A stretch of 64,000 nt of DNA. It comes from Qipengyuania proteolytica. GTDB lineage: Bacteria; Pseudomonadota; Alphaproteobacteria; Sphingomonadales; Sphingomonadaceae. The stretch spans positions 1,762,535 to 1,826,534 of the forward strand of contig NZ_JAIGNN010000001.1 of NCBI RefSeq assembly GCF_019711565.1. The letters run 5' to 3'. Shown in pieces: positions 8,957 to 17,728 of the stretch (the stretch's first letter is position 1; the number at the start of each line of letters is the position of its first letter). The notes below the pieces were generated by a model. That model did not search any database. It saw only the letters and a program-made list of their open reading frames with translations, and was not told the DNA's origin. The position numbers and the translations under genes are program-made.

Positions 8957-9436
8957 ATGACGCGGGACGAGCGAGTCGACAGCTACATCGCCAAGGCGGA
9001 GCCTTTCGCGCAGCCGATCCTCGAGCATTTGCGCGAGCTCATGGCACGTGCGTTTTTCCTTCACGGCGCGCTCTCGGCTGAAGAAGAGACGACATGGAGC
9101 CGCTTCGGCAAGCTGAAGTCGGTCGAGGACTGCCCGCAGTTCGACGAACTTGTAGTTATCCTGACACCAAGGATAGCGACCCTCGAAGCAGGCAAGGCGA
9201 TCCCCCGGTCGAGCCCGAAGGCGGAAATCCCGATGCCGCAAGACTTCGCCGCAGCTTTGGCAAAGGCTGGCGGTGCACGGGAGCTCTGGGCTGGCTTCAC
9301 CGATTCCCAGTGCCGCGACTATCTCGACTGGATCACCAGCGCGAAGCAGGACGCGACGCGCGCCAGGCGGATTGCGACTGCCGCCGAATGGATCGGCCAA
9401 GGCAAGCGACGCAACTGGAGGTACGAAGGCTGCTGA
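8957..9436 (+). CDS. YdeI/DUF1801-like protein with apparent internal deletion
   Basis: A 159-residue protein. Its N terminus (VDSYIAKAEPFAQPILEHLR) and C terminus (YLDWITSAKQDATRARRIAT) match the YdeI/OmdA (DUF1801 plus bacteriocin-protection) family. Family members are usually near 195-200 residues. The conserved centre (CPEAEETIKW-type motif and following strands) is missing between residues of about 35 and 55. The frame stays open across the junction. It is either a diverged short form or an in-frame remnant. It lies 18 bases after the E2 gene with no clear promoter of its own. Confidence 0.6.
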   Translation: MTRDERVDSYIAKAEPFAQPILEHLRELMARAFFLHGALSAEEETTWSRFGKLKSVEDCPQFDELVVILTPRIATLEAGKAIPRSSPKAEIPMPQDFAAALAKAGGARELWAGFTDSQCRDYLDWITSAKQDATRARRIATAAEWIGQGKRRNWRYEGC

Positions 9437-9442
9437 TCGGGG

Positions 9443-9559
9443 TCAGCGGCTTCCTACCTGCGGATACGCCTTTGTCTGGATATCGAGCGCGGATTGGGCA
9501 GCCAGTGCGCCCCCTGCGAGCATGGTCAGTGAAACGAGCAGAAAAGCCGTTCTCAGCAT
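9443..9559 (-). CDS. Possible 38-residue exported peptide
   Basis: A short frame beginning MLRTAFLLVSLTMLAGGALA, which looks like a signal peptide with an ALA-A cleavage site and would leave about 18 residues after processing. GGGGG lies upstream of the ATG. I recognise no family. It is the only coding-like element in the roughly 300 bases between the YdeI-like gene and tRNA-Asp, so it may be real. Chance open frames of this size are common in GC-rich DNA. Confidence 0.35.
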   Translation of the reverse strand: MLRTAFLLVSLTMLAGGALAAQSALDIQTKAYPQVGSR

Positions 9560-9721
9560 AGCGAACCCCCGTTTCCCCACGCGGATTTCCCCGTGGCCGA
9601 AAGTCCGGCAGAAGCGTTAATTTGAGGTAAAAATCGCTGTTCCGCGACGGGCCGGAAAAAAGACCAGAAAGGGCGTCGATTGGCATTGACAGGAATCGGA
9701 CCCTGCCTTAGTGGCGCGGCT

Positions 9722-9822
9722 CCCAAGTGGCTACGCGGGTGTAGCTCAGTTGGTTAGAGTGTCGGCCTGTCACGCCGAAGGTCGCGGGTTCGAGCCCCGT
9801 CACTCGCGCCACTTGGGTTTTT
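9722..9822 (+). repeat. Inverted repeat flanking tRNA-Asp, with T-run
   Basis: CCCAAGTGG at 9722-9730 is the exact reverse complement of CCACTTGGG at 9809-9817, whose first three bases are the tRNA CCA end. TTTTT follows at 9818-9822. In the precursor this would extend the acceptor stem and could act in termination or 3' processing. Confidence 0.55.
9735..9811 (+). tRNA. tRNA-Asp (anticodon GTC)
   Basis: A 77-base cloverleaf: GCGGGTG/CACTCGC acceptor stem, GTAGCTCAGTTGGTTAGAG D arm, anticodon arm TCGGC-CTGTCAC-GCCGA with GTC, GGTTCGAGCC T arm and encoded CCA. A 9-base inverted repeat brackets the gene (9722-9730 and 9809-9817), and TTTTT follows. Confidence 0.97.
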
Positions 9823-9888
9823 CCTGCAACTGGATCGTTGTGTTCACGCCGCTTGGTAGGCGCCATCAGGCGCGGCCAAGAGCCGCGT

Positions 9889-10104
9889 TCAGCCCCAGCG
9901 GCCGGTCTCCATCCAGATAAGAAACCGGCGCAGCGGAAGCAGCCAGACGAGGCCGAGAACCACATAGACGATGGTCTGTGCGAGGGCGTGCCAGTTGCCG
10001 ATCAGTTCGGGCACATAACGCGCAACAACAAGGCCATAGACCATCAGGGCTGCCAGAAGGGCGAGCAGGCCCACGGGAATGCGCCAGGTGGGCTCTTTTC
10101 TCAT
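9889..10104 (-). CDS. DUF2842 membrane protein
   Basis: A 71-residue protein with two hydrophobic segments (about 10-30 and 42-58) and the conserved features of the DUF2842 family (WHALAQTIVYVVLGLVW, LRRFLIWMETGRW). Function unknown. It overlaps the stop of the 5-formyl-THF cyclo-ligase gene by four bases (ATGA), so it is probably the last gene of the zapA-6S-fau transcription unit. Confidence 0.85.
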   Translation of the reverse strand: MRKEPTWRIPVGLLALLAALMVYGLVVARYVPELIGNWHALAQTIVYVVLGLVWLLPLRRFLIWMETGRWG

Positions 10105-10682
10105 GCGAAGGGCCCATAGATGCGGGTAGGGGTGACGATCGCTCGCATCGGGCGATCATGCGGCTCCACCGGCATGTTGTCGACGAGCTGGCAATCCCAT
10201 GCGAGCCCGATCGTCACCGTGTCGGGGTGCCGTTCGAGCCAGCGATCGTAGTGTCCGCCGCCCTGACCGAGACGGTGGCCATCTTCGGTAAAACCGACGA
10301 GCGGAGCGAAAACCACGTCCGGCACCAGCGCCGGGGCGTCGCCAAACGGCTGCAGCAGGCCGAATGGCCCCGTTTCGAGGTCACTTTCGTCAAAGGGATC
10401 TGTAAAGCGGGCGAATTCCATCCCCGTCTCGCGTCCCGCAAAACGGGGCAGAGCCAATTCGTGGCCGCGCTCGAGGAAGAACTTGGCGTAAGATGCGGCG
10501 GGTGCCTCATTACGATGGGTGCGATAGAGGCCAATGACGGCCCCTCCCGGAACAAGATCGAGGAGCGGTGCAGGCGGGCGATGGAACACGAGCCCGCGCA
10601 TGCTGAGGGGCAGGGCAGCCACATGGGCCTTGCGTGCAGCGCGCAGGGCCCGGCGAAGCTCGTCCTTGCTCTGCTTCGTCAC
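10101..10682 (-). CDS. 5-formyltetrahydrofolate cyclo-ligase
   Basis: Converts 5-formyl-THF to 5,10-methenyl-THF using ATP. The C-terminal signature GFTEDGHRLGQGGGHYDRWL, the basic N-terminal helix (TKQSKDELRRALRAARKAH) and MPVEPHDRPM are typical. I favour the GTG at 10682 (193 residues) because AAGGG lies at good spacing and homologues begin there. An in-frame ATG at 10697 would add five residues but has no Shine-Dalgarno sequence. It follows 6S RNA, the conserved zapA-ssrS-fau arrangement. Confidence 0.92.
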   Translation of the reverse strand: MTKQSKDELRRALRAARKAHVAALPLSMRGLVFHRPPAPLLDLVPGGAVIGLYRTHRNEAPAASYAKFFLERGHELALPRFAGRETGMEFARFTDPFDESDLETGPFGLLQPFGDAPALVPDVVFAPLVGFTEDGHRLGQGGGHYDRWLERHPDTVTIGLAWDCQLVDNMPVEPHDRPMRAIVTPTRIYGPFA

Positions 10683-10715
10683 CCGTGCGCCCTTCATTGT
10701 ATGGAACTTGCGAGT

Positions 10716-10886
10716 GGCGGGACCACCATGGGTCGGTGCCGGTGAAATCCTCTGACGCCTAAAACGTCAGGTGGGTGCCGTATACCCCGGTTCCCAGGAC
10801 GAACCCGTGTTCCAGGATAGGGACAGCTCCCTAGGATTGCTTATAGCCTCAGGGATGTTCTGCAGCTCGTGCCGGGCAGCCCCGCC
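10716..10886 (-). ncRNA. ssrS: 6S RNA
   Basis: The 200 bases between zapA and the cyclo-ligase gene hold no reading frame but fold as 6S RNA. The 5' arm GGCGGGGCTGCC (from 10886) pairs over 12 positions, some G-U, with the 3' arm GGTGGTCCCGCC (ending 10716). Inner hairpins flank a looser centre. zapA-6S-fau is the known genomic position of 6S RNA in proteobacteria. 6S mimics an open promoter and sequesters the sigma70 holoenzyme. Ends are set from the outer stem and may be off by about 10 bases. Confidence 0.8.
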
Positions 10887-10896
10887 GCTGCGTTAT

Positions 10897-11226
10897 CTAG
10901 GCGTTCGCAGCGCGACCCTCAAGGGTTGCCGCAGCATTCTCCAGCGCGATGGCAATGCGTTCGATTTGTGTGGCGAGTCGCTCGGTGTCGAATTCGGGTG
11001 CTTCGGGCTGTGGTGTCCGCGGCACCTTCTGCGCTTCTTCGAGCTCGTCGGCGAGCAGAAGTGCGGCGAACAGCAGGTTCTTGGCTTCCTGGCTCGAAAG
11101 GTTGGCGCCCATGTCGGCAAGCTTGCCATCGATCACCGAGGCCAGGCGCTGGACATGTCCTTCTTGCCCGTCCTGGCAGGCCACGGTGTACTTGCGGCCG
11201 CCCACTTGCAGCGTGACGTCGCTCAC
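10897..11226 (-). CDS. zapA: Cell division protein ZapA
   Basis: A 109-residue FtsZ-ring-associated protein. The N-terminal VTLQVGGRKYTVACQDGQE and the following LASVIDGKLADMG match the ZapA globular domain, and the C-terminal half is a helical coiled coil (about 45-105). The GTG start overlaps the stop of the preceding small gene (GTGA), so the two are coupled. 6S RNA lies immediately downstream. Confidence 0.9.
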   Translation of the reverse strand: MSDVTLQVGGRKYTVACQDGQEGHVQRLASVIDGKLADMGANLSSQEAKNLLFAALLLADELEEAQKVPRTPQPEAPEFDTERLATQIERIAIALENAAATLEGRAANA

Positions 11227-11429
11227 TGTTCGAGCCTTTCGATAAGCGAATCGAGTTCCGCAATGCTGGCTGCGATGCTTTCTCGGAGACGAGCGTGCTC
11301 AGATGCCAGCTCGCCGGAATCGTCTTGGCGGGGGGCGGCCGTCTGAGGCGGCAACGCGGCCTGCGTCTCGATCCGGGCGAGCGCCTTGTCGATCCTCTCC
11401 ATCGCTTGCGAGATACGGTCAGCCGTCAT
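11223..11429 (-). CDS. Small coiled-coil protein upstream of zapA
   Basis: A 68-residue protein starting at an ATG (MTADRISQAMERIDKALARI). It is almost wholly helical and charged, with a Pro/Gln-rich break near residues 26-34 and a second helix ending SIAELDSLIERLEQ. A comparable small gene often precedes zapA in sphingomonads. A division-related role is inferred only from the four-base overlap with zapA. A longer upstream open frame is antisense to tkt and was not used. Confidence 0.7.
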   Translation of the reverse strand: MTADRISQAMERIDKALARIETQAALPPQTAAPRQDDSGELASEHARLRESIAASIAELDSLIERLEQ

Positions 11430-11603
11430 GGAGCGAACAAATACCAAGATTGCCAAGCGCAGGCAAAGGGTTGACCGTGGCTGTTGATAACTCGGCTTAA
11501 GGGTGGCCTCTCTGTGCACGGGCCAGAGGCTGCCTTGACCTCTCGGCTCCCCTCCGCGATGGCGGGCGCGCGTCGAATCGGCACTTTTCCGGAGAGCACA
11601 AGA

Positions 11604-13583
11604 ATGAGCCTCGAAACGCCTCGCATGGTCCAGATGGCCAACGCTATCAGGGCCCTTTCCATGGATGCGGTACAGGCGGCAAATTCGGGCCATCCCGGCA
11701 TGCCGATGGGCATGGCCGACGTCGCCACCGTGTTGTGGAGCGAGTACCTCAAGCACGACCCCAAGGCGCCCGACTGGGCCGATCGCGATCGCTTCGTGCT
11801 GAGCGCGGGCCACGGCTCGATGCTGATATACAGCCTGCTGCACCTGTCCGGCTATGCGCGCCCGACGATGGATGACATCCGCAACTTCCGCCAGATCGGC
11901 AGTCCGTGCGCCGGCCATCCCGAAAACTTCCTGCTGGACGGCGTCGAATCGACCACCGGCCCGCTTGGCCAGGGTCTCGCGATGGCGGTGGGCATGGCGA
12001 TTGCCGAGCGTCACCTCAATGCCGACTTCGGCGACGACCTGGTCGATCACCGCACGTGGGTGATCGCTGGCGACGGGTGCCTTATGGAAGGCATCAACCA
12101 TGAAGCGATCGGCATAGCCGGCCACCTCAAGCTCGGCCGGATGAATGTCCTGTGGGACGACAACCAGATCACCATCGACGGATCGACCGACCTGTCGACC
12201 AGCGAAGACATCAAGGCGCGCTACGAAGCGACGGGTTGGCACGTGACGAGCTGCGACGGCCATGACTTCGACGATATCCGCCGCGCGCTCGACGAGGCTC
12301 TGGCGGATGAGCGTCCCTCGCTGATCGCCTGCCGTACGGTTATCGGCAAGGGTGCGCCGAACAAGCAGGGCACCAGCGCCACGCACGGTGCCCCGCTCGG
12401 TGACGACGAGATCGCCGAGGCGCGCAAGGTCCTCGGATGGGGCGCGAAGCCCTTTGTCGTGCCCGACGACATCCTTGCGGACTGGCGCTCGGCAGGCGAG
12501 CGCTCTGCGGACGCTCACGCCCATTGGTCGGGCCGTCTTACAAAGCAGGCCCAGCGCGCCGAGTTCGAGCGCCGCATGGCGGGCGACCTGCCCAAAAACT
12601 TCTCGCTCGACGGGTATATTCAGTCGCTGATGAAGGAGCCTGTCAAGGTCGCGACCCGCAAGGCGAGCGAAATGGCGCTAGCGCAGATCAACGGCAAGCT
12701 GCCGGAGACAATCGGCGGCAGCGCCGACCTCACCGGGTCGAACAACACCAAGGCAGGCGGCATCGGCGCTCTGACGGCCGACGACTATTCGGGCCGCTAC
12801 ATCTACTACGGCATCCGCGAGTTCGGCATGGCCGCCGCGATGAACGGCATGGCGCTGCACGGCGGGGTCATCCCCTATGGCGGCACGTTCCTGGTCTTCA
12901 CCGACTATTGCCGCGCGGCCATCCGCCTCTCCGCCCTCCAGCAGACGCGCGTCATCTACGTGATGACGCACGACAGCATCGGTCTGGGCGAAGACGGTCC
13001 GACCCACCAACCGATCGAGCACATCCAGTCGCTGCGGATGATGCCGAACCTGCTCGTGATGCGCCCGGCCGATGCGGTCGAGACAGCCGAGTGCTGGGAA
13101 ATCGCTTTGCGCCAGAAGGACCGGCCAACGGTTCTCGCGCTCAGCCGTCAGAACCTTCCGCAGGTTCGCAACGCACCTGACGAAACCGACATGTCTTCCA
13201 AGGGCGCCTATCGCCTCAAGAAATCGGGCGGCAAGCGCCAGGTTGTGCTGGTCGCGACCGGATCCGAAGTCGAAGTAGCGCTCGAAACGGCGAATGCCCT
13301 CGAAAAGCAGGGCATCGGGGTAGACGTCGTGTCGATGGTCTGCACGCAGCTCTTCGACGAGCAGGATTCCGCCTATCGGGCCGATATACTCCCTGCCGAC
13401 GCACTCAAGGTTTCGATCGAAGCGGGTACGACCTTCGGGTGGGAACGCTATGTCGGCAGCGACGGGCTCACGATCGGTATCGATCGCTTCGGCGCGAGTG
13501 CGCCGGCAGAAGACCTGTTCGTGAAATTCGGCCTCACGGCGGACGCTATCGTTCCGCAAATCACCAAGAAATTGAACGGCTAA
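11604..13583 (+). CDS. tkt: Transketolase
   Basis: A 659-residue ThDP-dependent enzyme of the pentose phosphate pathway. [20 protein letters not shown], the ThDP motif beginning [23 protein letters not shown] and the FVFTDY-equivalent [13 protein letters not shown] are present. The start is set at the ATG preceded by GGAGAG. The longer in-frame extension to 11484 is not family-like. It is followed 16 bases later by gap. The tkt-gap-pgk-fba order forms a carbon-metabolism operon. Confidence 0.95.
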   Translation: MSLETPRMVQMANAIRALSMDAVQAANSGHPGMPMGMADVATVLWSEYLKHDPKAPDWADRDRFVLSAGHGSMLIYSLLHLSGYARPTMDDIRNFRQIGSPCAGHPENFLLDGVESTTGPLGQGLAMAVGMAIAERHLNADFGDDLVDHRTWVIAGDGCLMEGINHEAIGIAGHLKLGRMNVLWDDNQITIDGSTDLSTSEDIKARYEATGWHVTSCDGHDFDDIRRALDEALADERPSLIACRTVIGKGAPNKQGTSATHGAPLGDDEIAEARKVLGWGAKPFVVPDDILADWRSAGERSADAHAHWSGRLTKQAQRAEFERRMAGDLPKNFSLDGYIQSLMKEPVKVATRKASEMALAQINGKLPETIGGSADLTGSNNTKAGGIGALTADDYSGRYIYYGIREFGMAAAMNGMALHGGVIPYGGTFLVFTDYCRAAIRLSALQQTRVIYVMTHDSIGLGEDGPTHQPIEHIQSLRMMPNLLVMRPADAVETAECWEIALRQKDRPTVLALSRQNLPQVRNAPDETDMSSKGAYRLKKSGGKRQVVLVATGSEVEVALETANALEKQGIGVDVVSMVCTQLFDEQDSAYRADILPADALKVSIEAGTTFGWERYVGSDGLTIGIDRFGASAPAEDLFVKFGLTADAIVPQITKKLNG

Positions 13584-13599
13584 GCAGGAGTTCTTTCCA

Positions 13600-14607
13600 A
13601 TGGCGACCAAGGTTGCAATCAACGGTTTCGGACGCATCGGCCGCCTGGTGGCGCGCGCCATCCTCGAGCGTGACGATCATGACCTCGAGCTGGTCAGCAT
13701 CAACGACCTCGCCGACACAAAATCGAATGCGCTGCTGTTCCAGTACGACAGCACCCACGGCCGCTTTCCCGGCACGGTCGAGGTCGGCGAAGGCCATATC
13801 ACGGTCAACGGCAAGAAAATCGCAGTTACCAGCGAGCGCGATCCCGGCAATCTGCCGCATGCGGAGCAGGGCATCGACATCGCGCTCGAATGCACGGGCT
13901 TTTTCCAGAGCCACGAAGCGGCGGAACCGCACCTCAAGGCAGGTGCCAAGCGGGTTCTCATCTCGGCCCCGGCAAACAATGTCTCCGCGACCATCGTCTA
14001 CGGTGTGAACCATGAAACGCTGACCGCCGACGACGTGATCGTCTCCAACGCCAGCTGCACGACCAACTGCCTCTCGCCGATGGCGAAGGTGCTGCACGAG
14101 ACCGTCGGCATCGAGCGCGGCTTCATGACCACGATCCACAGCTACACCAACGACCAGCGCATGCTCGACCAGATGCACAGCGATATGCGCCGTGCACGCG
14201 GCGGGGCGCAGAATATGATCCCGACGACGACCGGCGCCGCGCGAGCAGTCGGGCTCGTCCTTCCGGAACTCAAGGGCAAGCTCGATGGTAGCTCGGTCCG
14301 CGTCCCCACGCCCAATGTCAGCCTGGTCGACCTGGTTTTCGTCCCCGGCCGCGACACCACCAAGGAAGAACTCAATGCCGCGCTCAAGGCGGCGGCGGAG
14401 GGTCCGATGAAGGGCGTGCTCGATTACACCGACCAGCCGCTGGTGAGCAGCGACTTCAACCACTATCCGGCCAGCTCGACCATCGACAGCCTCGAGACCA
14501 GCGTGATGGAAGGCAAGCTCTGCCGCGTCGTCAGCTGGTACGACAACGAATGGGGCTTCTCGAACCGGATGATCGACACCGCCGGCGTGATGGCGAAGTT
14601 CCTCTAA
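13600..14607 (+). CDS. gap: Glyceraldehyde-3-phosphate dehydrogenase
   Basis: A 335-residue [13 protein letters not shown] heads the Rossmann fold, catalytic Cys153 is in [11 protein letters not shown], and [19 protein letters not shown] and [12 protein letters not shown] are canonical. INDLAD at the end of the second strand suggests NAD preference. A GCAGGAG ribosome-binding site precedes the ATG. Pgk starts 11 bases after the stop. Confidence 0.97.
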   Translation: MATKVAINGFGRIGRLVARAILERDDHDLELVSINDLADTKSNALLFQYDSTHGRFPGTVEVGEGHITVNGKKIAVTSERDPGNLPHAEQGIDIALECTGFFQSHEAAEPHLKAGAKRVLISAPANNVSATIVYGVNHETLTADDVIVSNASCTTNCLSPMAKVLHETVGIERGFMTTIHSYTNDQRMLDQMHSDMRRARGGAQNMIPTTTGAARAVGLVLPELKGKLDGSSVRVPTPNVSLVDLVFVPGRDTTKEELNAALKAAAEGPMKGVLDYTDQPLVSSDFNHYPASSTIDSLETSVMEGKLCRVVSWYDNEWGFSNRMIDTAGVMAKFL

Positions 14608-14618
14608 GGGAGCAGGGT

Positions 14619-15818
14619 ATGAGCAGCTTCAGGACCCTGGACGACCTCGGCGATGTGACCGGCAAGGTCGCGCTGGTGCGTGTCGACCTGAACCTTCCTA
14701 TGAAGGAAGGTCGCGCCAGCGACGTCACCCGGGTCGAGGCGGTCAAGCCGACCATCCTCGAACTCGCCGACAAGGGTGCCAAGGTCCTGCTGCTAGCGCA
14801 TTTCGGACGTCCCAAGGGGCAGCGCCACTCGACCATGAGCACCAGCATGGTGCAGGGCGACATCGAACGCGTGCTGGACAAGGAAATCATGTTCATCCCC
14901 GAGGTCATGGGCCCGGTGGTCGAACAGTCGATCGGCATCCTCGGCAACGGTGATATCGGCCTGCTCGATAACGTGCGCTTCTGGCCGGGCGAGGAAGCGA
15001 ACGACCCGGAATTTGCCAGGGGGATAGCCGCCCGCGGCGATTTTTACGTCAACGATGCCTTCTCCGCCGCGCACCGAGCCCATGCCTCGACCGAGGGGCT
15101 GGCGCATTTTCTGCCCGCCTATGCTGGGCGGGCGATGGAAGCCGAGCTGAAGGCTCTCGATGCGGCGCTCGGCAATCCCGAGCAGCCGGTCGCCGCGGTC
15201 GTTGGCGGGGCCAAGGTCTCGACCAAGCTCGACGTGCTCGAGAACCTGGTCGGCAAGGTCCAGCACCTGATCATCGGCGGCGGCATGGCCAACACCTTCC
15301 TCGCCGCAAAGGGCGTCGATGTCGGCAAGAGCCTGTGCGAGCACGATCTCACCGATACCGCCAACCGCATCATGGACGAGGCCGATCATGCGGGATGCAC
15401 GGTGCATTTGCCCTATGACGTCGTGGTGGCGAAGGAATTTACCGCCAACCCGCCGTCCCTGCGCACGTGTAACGTCCACGAAGTTGCGGCCGACGAGATG
15501 ATCCTCGACGTTGGCCCGCTCGCGACCGAAGCACTGGGCGACGTGCTCAAGACCTGCCGAACGCTCGTGTGGAATGGCCCCATGGGCGCCTTCGAGACCG
15601 AGCCCTTCGATACCGCGACCGTCACGCTCGCCAAGACTGCGGCAGCCCTGACGCAGGACGGTTCGCTCGTCTCTGTTGCCGGCGGCGGAGACACTGTGGC
15701 AGCGCTCGCTCACGCGGGCGTGAAGGATGATTTCACCTTCGTCTCCACCGCAGGTGGCGCCTTCCTCGAATGGATGGAAGGCAAGGACCTGCCGGGCGTC
15801 GCTGCGCTGATGGCATGA
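14619..15818 (+). CDS. pgk: Phosphoglycerate kinase
   Basis: A 399-residue monomeric kinase transferring phosphate between 1,3-bisphosphoglycerate and ADP. The N-terminal substrate motif RVDLNLPMKEG, the AHFGRPKG loop, VVGGAKVSTK, WNGPMGAFE and the C-terminal nucleotide motif GGGDTVAAL are all present. The ATG at 14619 follows AGGGAGCAGGG. A longer frame starting inside gap was rejected. The stop overlaps the thioesterase start (ATGA). Confidence 0.97.
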   Translation: MSSFRTLDDLGDVTGKVALVRVDLNLPMKEGRASDVTRVEAVKPTILELADKGAKVLLLAHFGRPKGQRHSTMSTSMVQGDIERVLDKEIMFIPEVMGPVVEQSIGILGNGDIGLLDNVRFWPGEEANDPEFARGIAARGDFYVNDAFSAAHRAHASTEGLAHFLPAYAGRAMEAELKALDAALGNPEQPVAAVVGGAKVSTKLDVLENLVGKVQHLIIGGGMANTFLAAKGVDVGKSLCEHDLTDTANRIMDEADHAGCTVHLPYDVVVAKEFTANPPSLRTCNVHEVAADEMILDVGPLATEALGDVLKTCRTLVWNGPMGAFETEPFDTATVTLAKTAAALTQDGSLVSVAGGGDTVAALAHAGVKDDFTFVSTAGGAFLEWMEGKDLPGVAALMA

Positions 15819-16270
15819 GCGAGAACGAGGCTGTAGGGTCGGGCGGCGGTCTGGTCCCCGTCGGCGCGGGCGAATTCGCAGGTTGGTCGACCTGGAATGG
15901 CGATGCTTTCGAGCAGCGTGCGGGACCGTTCTATGAGCGGCGCGAGGAAAACGGCGGATTCGTTTCTGCATTCCGGGCGGAAGAGCGACACATGAATGGT
16001 GCCGGCTTCATGCATGGCGGTTGCCTCATGACGTTCGCCGACAGCGCACTGTTCACGATCGCCACCGATGCGCTCGACGGATCTCATGGTGTGACCATGC
16101 ACCTCGCGGGCGACTTCCTCGATCCAGCCCGGGTCGGACAATTGATCGAAGCCCGCGGCGAAGTGGTCAGGGCGGGGGGCAAGACGATCTATGTCGTCGG
16201 AAAAGTCACGGCGGACGGCGCGCCGGTGCTGAGCTTCAACGGGATCATCCGAAAGATCCGCCGCTATTGA
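15815..16270 (+). CDS. PaaI-type hotdog-fold thioesterase
   Basis: A 151-residue hotdog thioesterase. The conserved core is HMNGAGFMHGGCLMTFADSA, followed by strands typical of the PaaI/4HBT family (TMHLAGDFLDPARVGQLIEARGEV as two segments). It would hydrolyse an acyl-CoA, but the substrate is unknown. It is translationally coupled to pgk by ATGA, an unusual neighbour for glycolytic genes. Confidence 0.85.
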   Translation: MSENEAVGSGGGLVPVGAGEFAGWSTWNGDAFEQRAGPFYERREENGGFVSAFRAEERHMNGAGFMHGGCLMTFADSALFTIATDALDGSHGVTMHLAGDFLDPARVGQLIEARGEVVRAGGKTIYVVGKVTADGAPVLSFNGIIRKIRRY

Positions 16271-16367
16271 ACCGGCCACCGGCGACAAAGCCTCTACCCC
16301 TGTTGCGACTGCGAAAGGGCTTCGCTAAAGGCCGCGCATACGAATGCACGGACACGGGATCACCAGT

Positions 16368-17255
16368 ATGACTTTCGATGAAATGAAGGCCCGCATTGCG
16401 ACCGGACAGGGCTTTATTGCGGCACTCGACCAGTCGGGCGGTTCGACGCCCAAGGCGCTCAAGGGGTATGGCATCGAAGACGGCGCCTGGACGACCGAAG
16501 GAGAAATGTTCGGTCTGATCCATGAAATGCGCCAGCGTATTATCGAAGCGCCGTGCTTCGGAAACGGGAAGGTGATCGGGGCAATCCTGTTCGAGAAGAC
16601 GATGGAAGGAGAGAGCGGCGGCAAGAGTGTGCCTGCGCGGCTTGCGGAACGTGGCATCGTTCCCTTTCTCAAGGTCGATAAGGGCCTCGAGGAGGAACGC
16701 GATGGCGCCCAGCTGATGCAACCCAATCCGGGTCTCGAAACCATGTGCAATCGCGCTCGTGAACTCGGCGTCTTCGGTACGAAGATGCGGTCGGTCATCA
16801 AGTCGGCCAATCCGGTCGGCATCAAGGAGGCCGTGCGTCAGCAGATCGCCGAAGGAGCGCGCATCCTCTCCTGCGGTCTCGTCCCGATGCTGGAGCCCGA
16901 ATACGACATTGCCGCCACCGATCGCGCGGAAGGCGAAAAGATCATGCTCGAAGCGATCGAGGAAGGGCTCGACGCGCTGCCCGAGGGCCAGCAGATCATG
17001 TTGAAGCTTTCGATCCCGAAGGAAGCCGGTCTCTATTCAGGCCTGACCAACCATCCGAAGGTGCTACGGGTCGTCGCGCTCTCCGGCGGCTACTCGACCG
17101 ACGAAGCGTGCGCCGAACTGGCGAAGAACCCCGGAATGATCGCCAGCTTCAGCCGCGGCCTGTTGCAGGACCTGCGCGCACAGCAGACCGATGAAGAATT
17201 CGACGGAACGCTATCGGGCGCGATCGACCAGATCCACGCCGCCAGCGTCGCCTGA
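16368..17255 (+). CDS. Fructose-bisphosphate aldolase class I
   Basis: A 295-residue Schiff-base aldolase of the bacterial class I type (compare the ~296-residue Staphylococcus enzyme). FIAALDQSGGSTPKALKGYG is diagnostic, ILFEKTM and FLKVDKGL follow, and the lysine-bearing strand MLKLSIPKEAG is in the C-terminal half. The ATG at 16368 gives the family start (MTFDEMKARI). An in-frame ATG at 16344 is an alternative. It closes the tkt-gap-pgk cluster. Confidence 0.93.
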   Translation: MTFDEMKARIATGQGFIAALDQSGGSTPKALKGYGIEDGAWTTEGEMFGLIHEMRQRIIEAPCFGNGKVIGAILFEKTMEGESGGKSVPARLAERGIVPFLKVDKGLEEERDGAQLMQPNPGLETMCNRARELGVFGTKMRSVIKSANPVGIKEAVRQQIAEGARILSCGLVPMLEPEYDIAATDRAEGEKIMLEAIEEGLDALPEGQQIMLKLSIPKEAGLYSGLTNHPKVLRVVALSGGYSTDEACAELAKNPGMIASFSRGLLQDLRAQQTDEEFDGTLSGAIDQIHAASVA

Positions 17256-17258
17256 CCC

Positions 17259-17648
17259 TCAACGCCTTTCGAACACGAACCGATATTCGCCGACCGGGAT
17301 TTCCCGGTCGGTGGTCTTGTCCGGCGACGCCGAAACCAGAACATAGGTCCGGCCCAGAACCTCATAAGGCTCGCCAAGCGTCAGCGGCGCAGTCTGCGCC
17401 CAGTGCGTCGAGGTGATGCGGGTCGAGACGGTGATCTTCCCGGCCCAGACGCAGCGCGCATTGACCGGGCAGCGGCTATCCTCGACGACCGCTACGGGCT
17501 TGAGGATGGCATCGCCCGCCCACACGGCCTGATCGATGCCGACCGGCGTTCCTTGCGCGGCGGCCTCGCCGTCGACCCGCGGCGTATCGGGAATGATCGC
17601 ACAGGCGGCGAGGGGCAGGGCGAAGAGGCTGGCGGCGAGCGATTTCAT
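17259..17648 (-). CDS. Putative lipoprotein with paired-cysteine motif
   Basis: A 129-residue protein with signal sequence MKSLAASLFALPLAAC (lipobox LAAC, Cys16). The body carries EDSRCPVNARCVWAGKI, a short two-cysteine motif seen in many uncharacterised proteobacterial secreted proteins, then beta-rich sequence ending in GEYRFVFERR. I assign no function. It is convergent with the aldolase gene, three bases away. Confidence 0.75.
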   Translation of the reverse strand: MKSLAASLFALPLAACAIIPDTPRVDGEAAAQGTPVGIDQAVWAGDAILKPVAVVEDSRCPVNARCVWAGKITVSTRITSTHWAQTAPLTLGEPYEVLGRTYVLVSASPDKTTDREIPVGEYRFVFERR

Positions 17649-17728
17649 CGCACTGCTACACGCCTGCTGGCCTTTCTCGAGTCTGAACGCGTGACGAAAC
17701 GCGACCGGCGCATTAGAGAGCGCGGTCG

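Noticed and set aside
11471..11500. Possible tkt promoter with TTGACC at 11471.
   Set aside because: No acceptable -10 element is found at 16-18 bases spacing.
17653..17728. Search for a TPP riboswitch upstream of thiE.
   Set aside because: The gap is short and contains no recognisable conserved TPP-aptamer segments.
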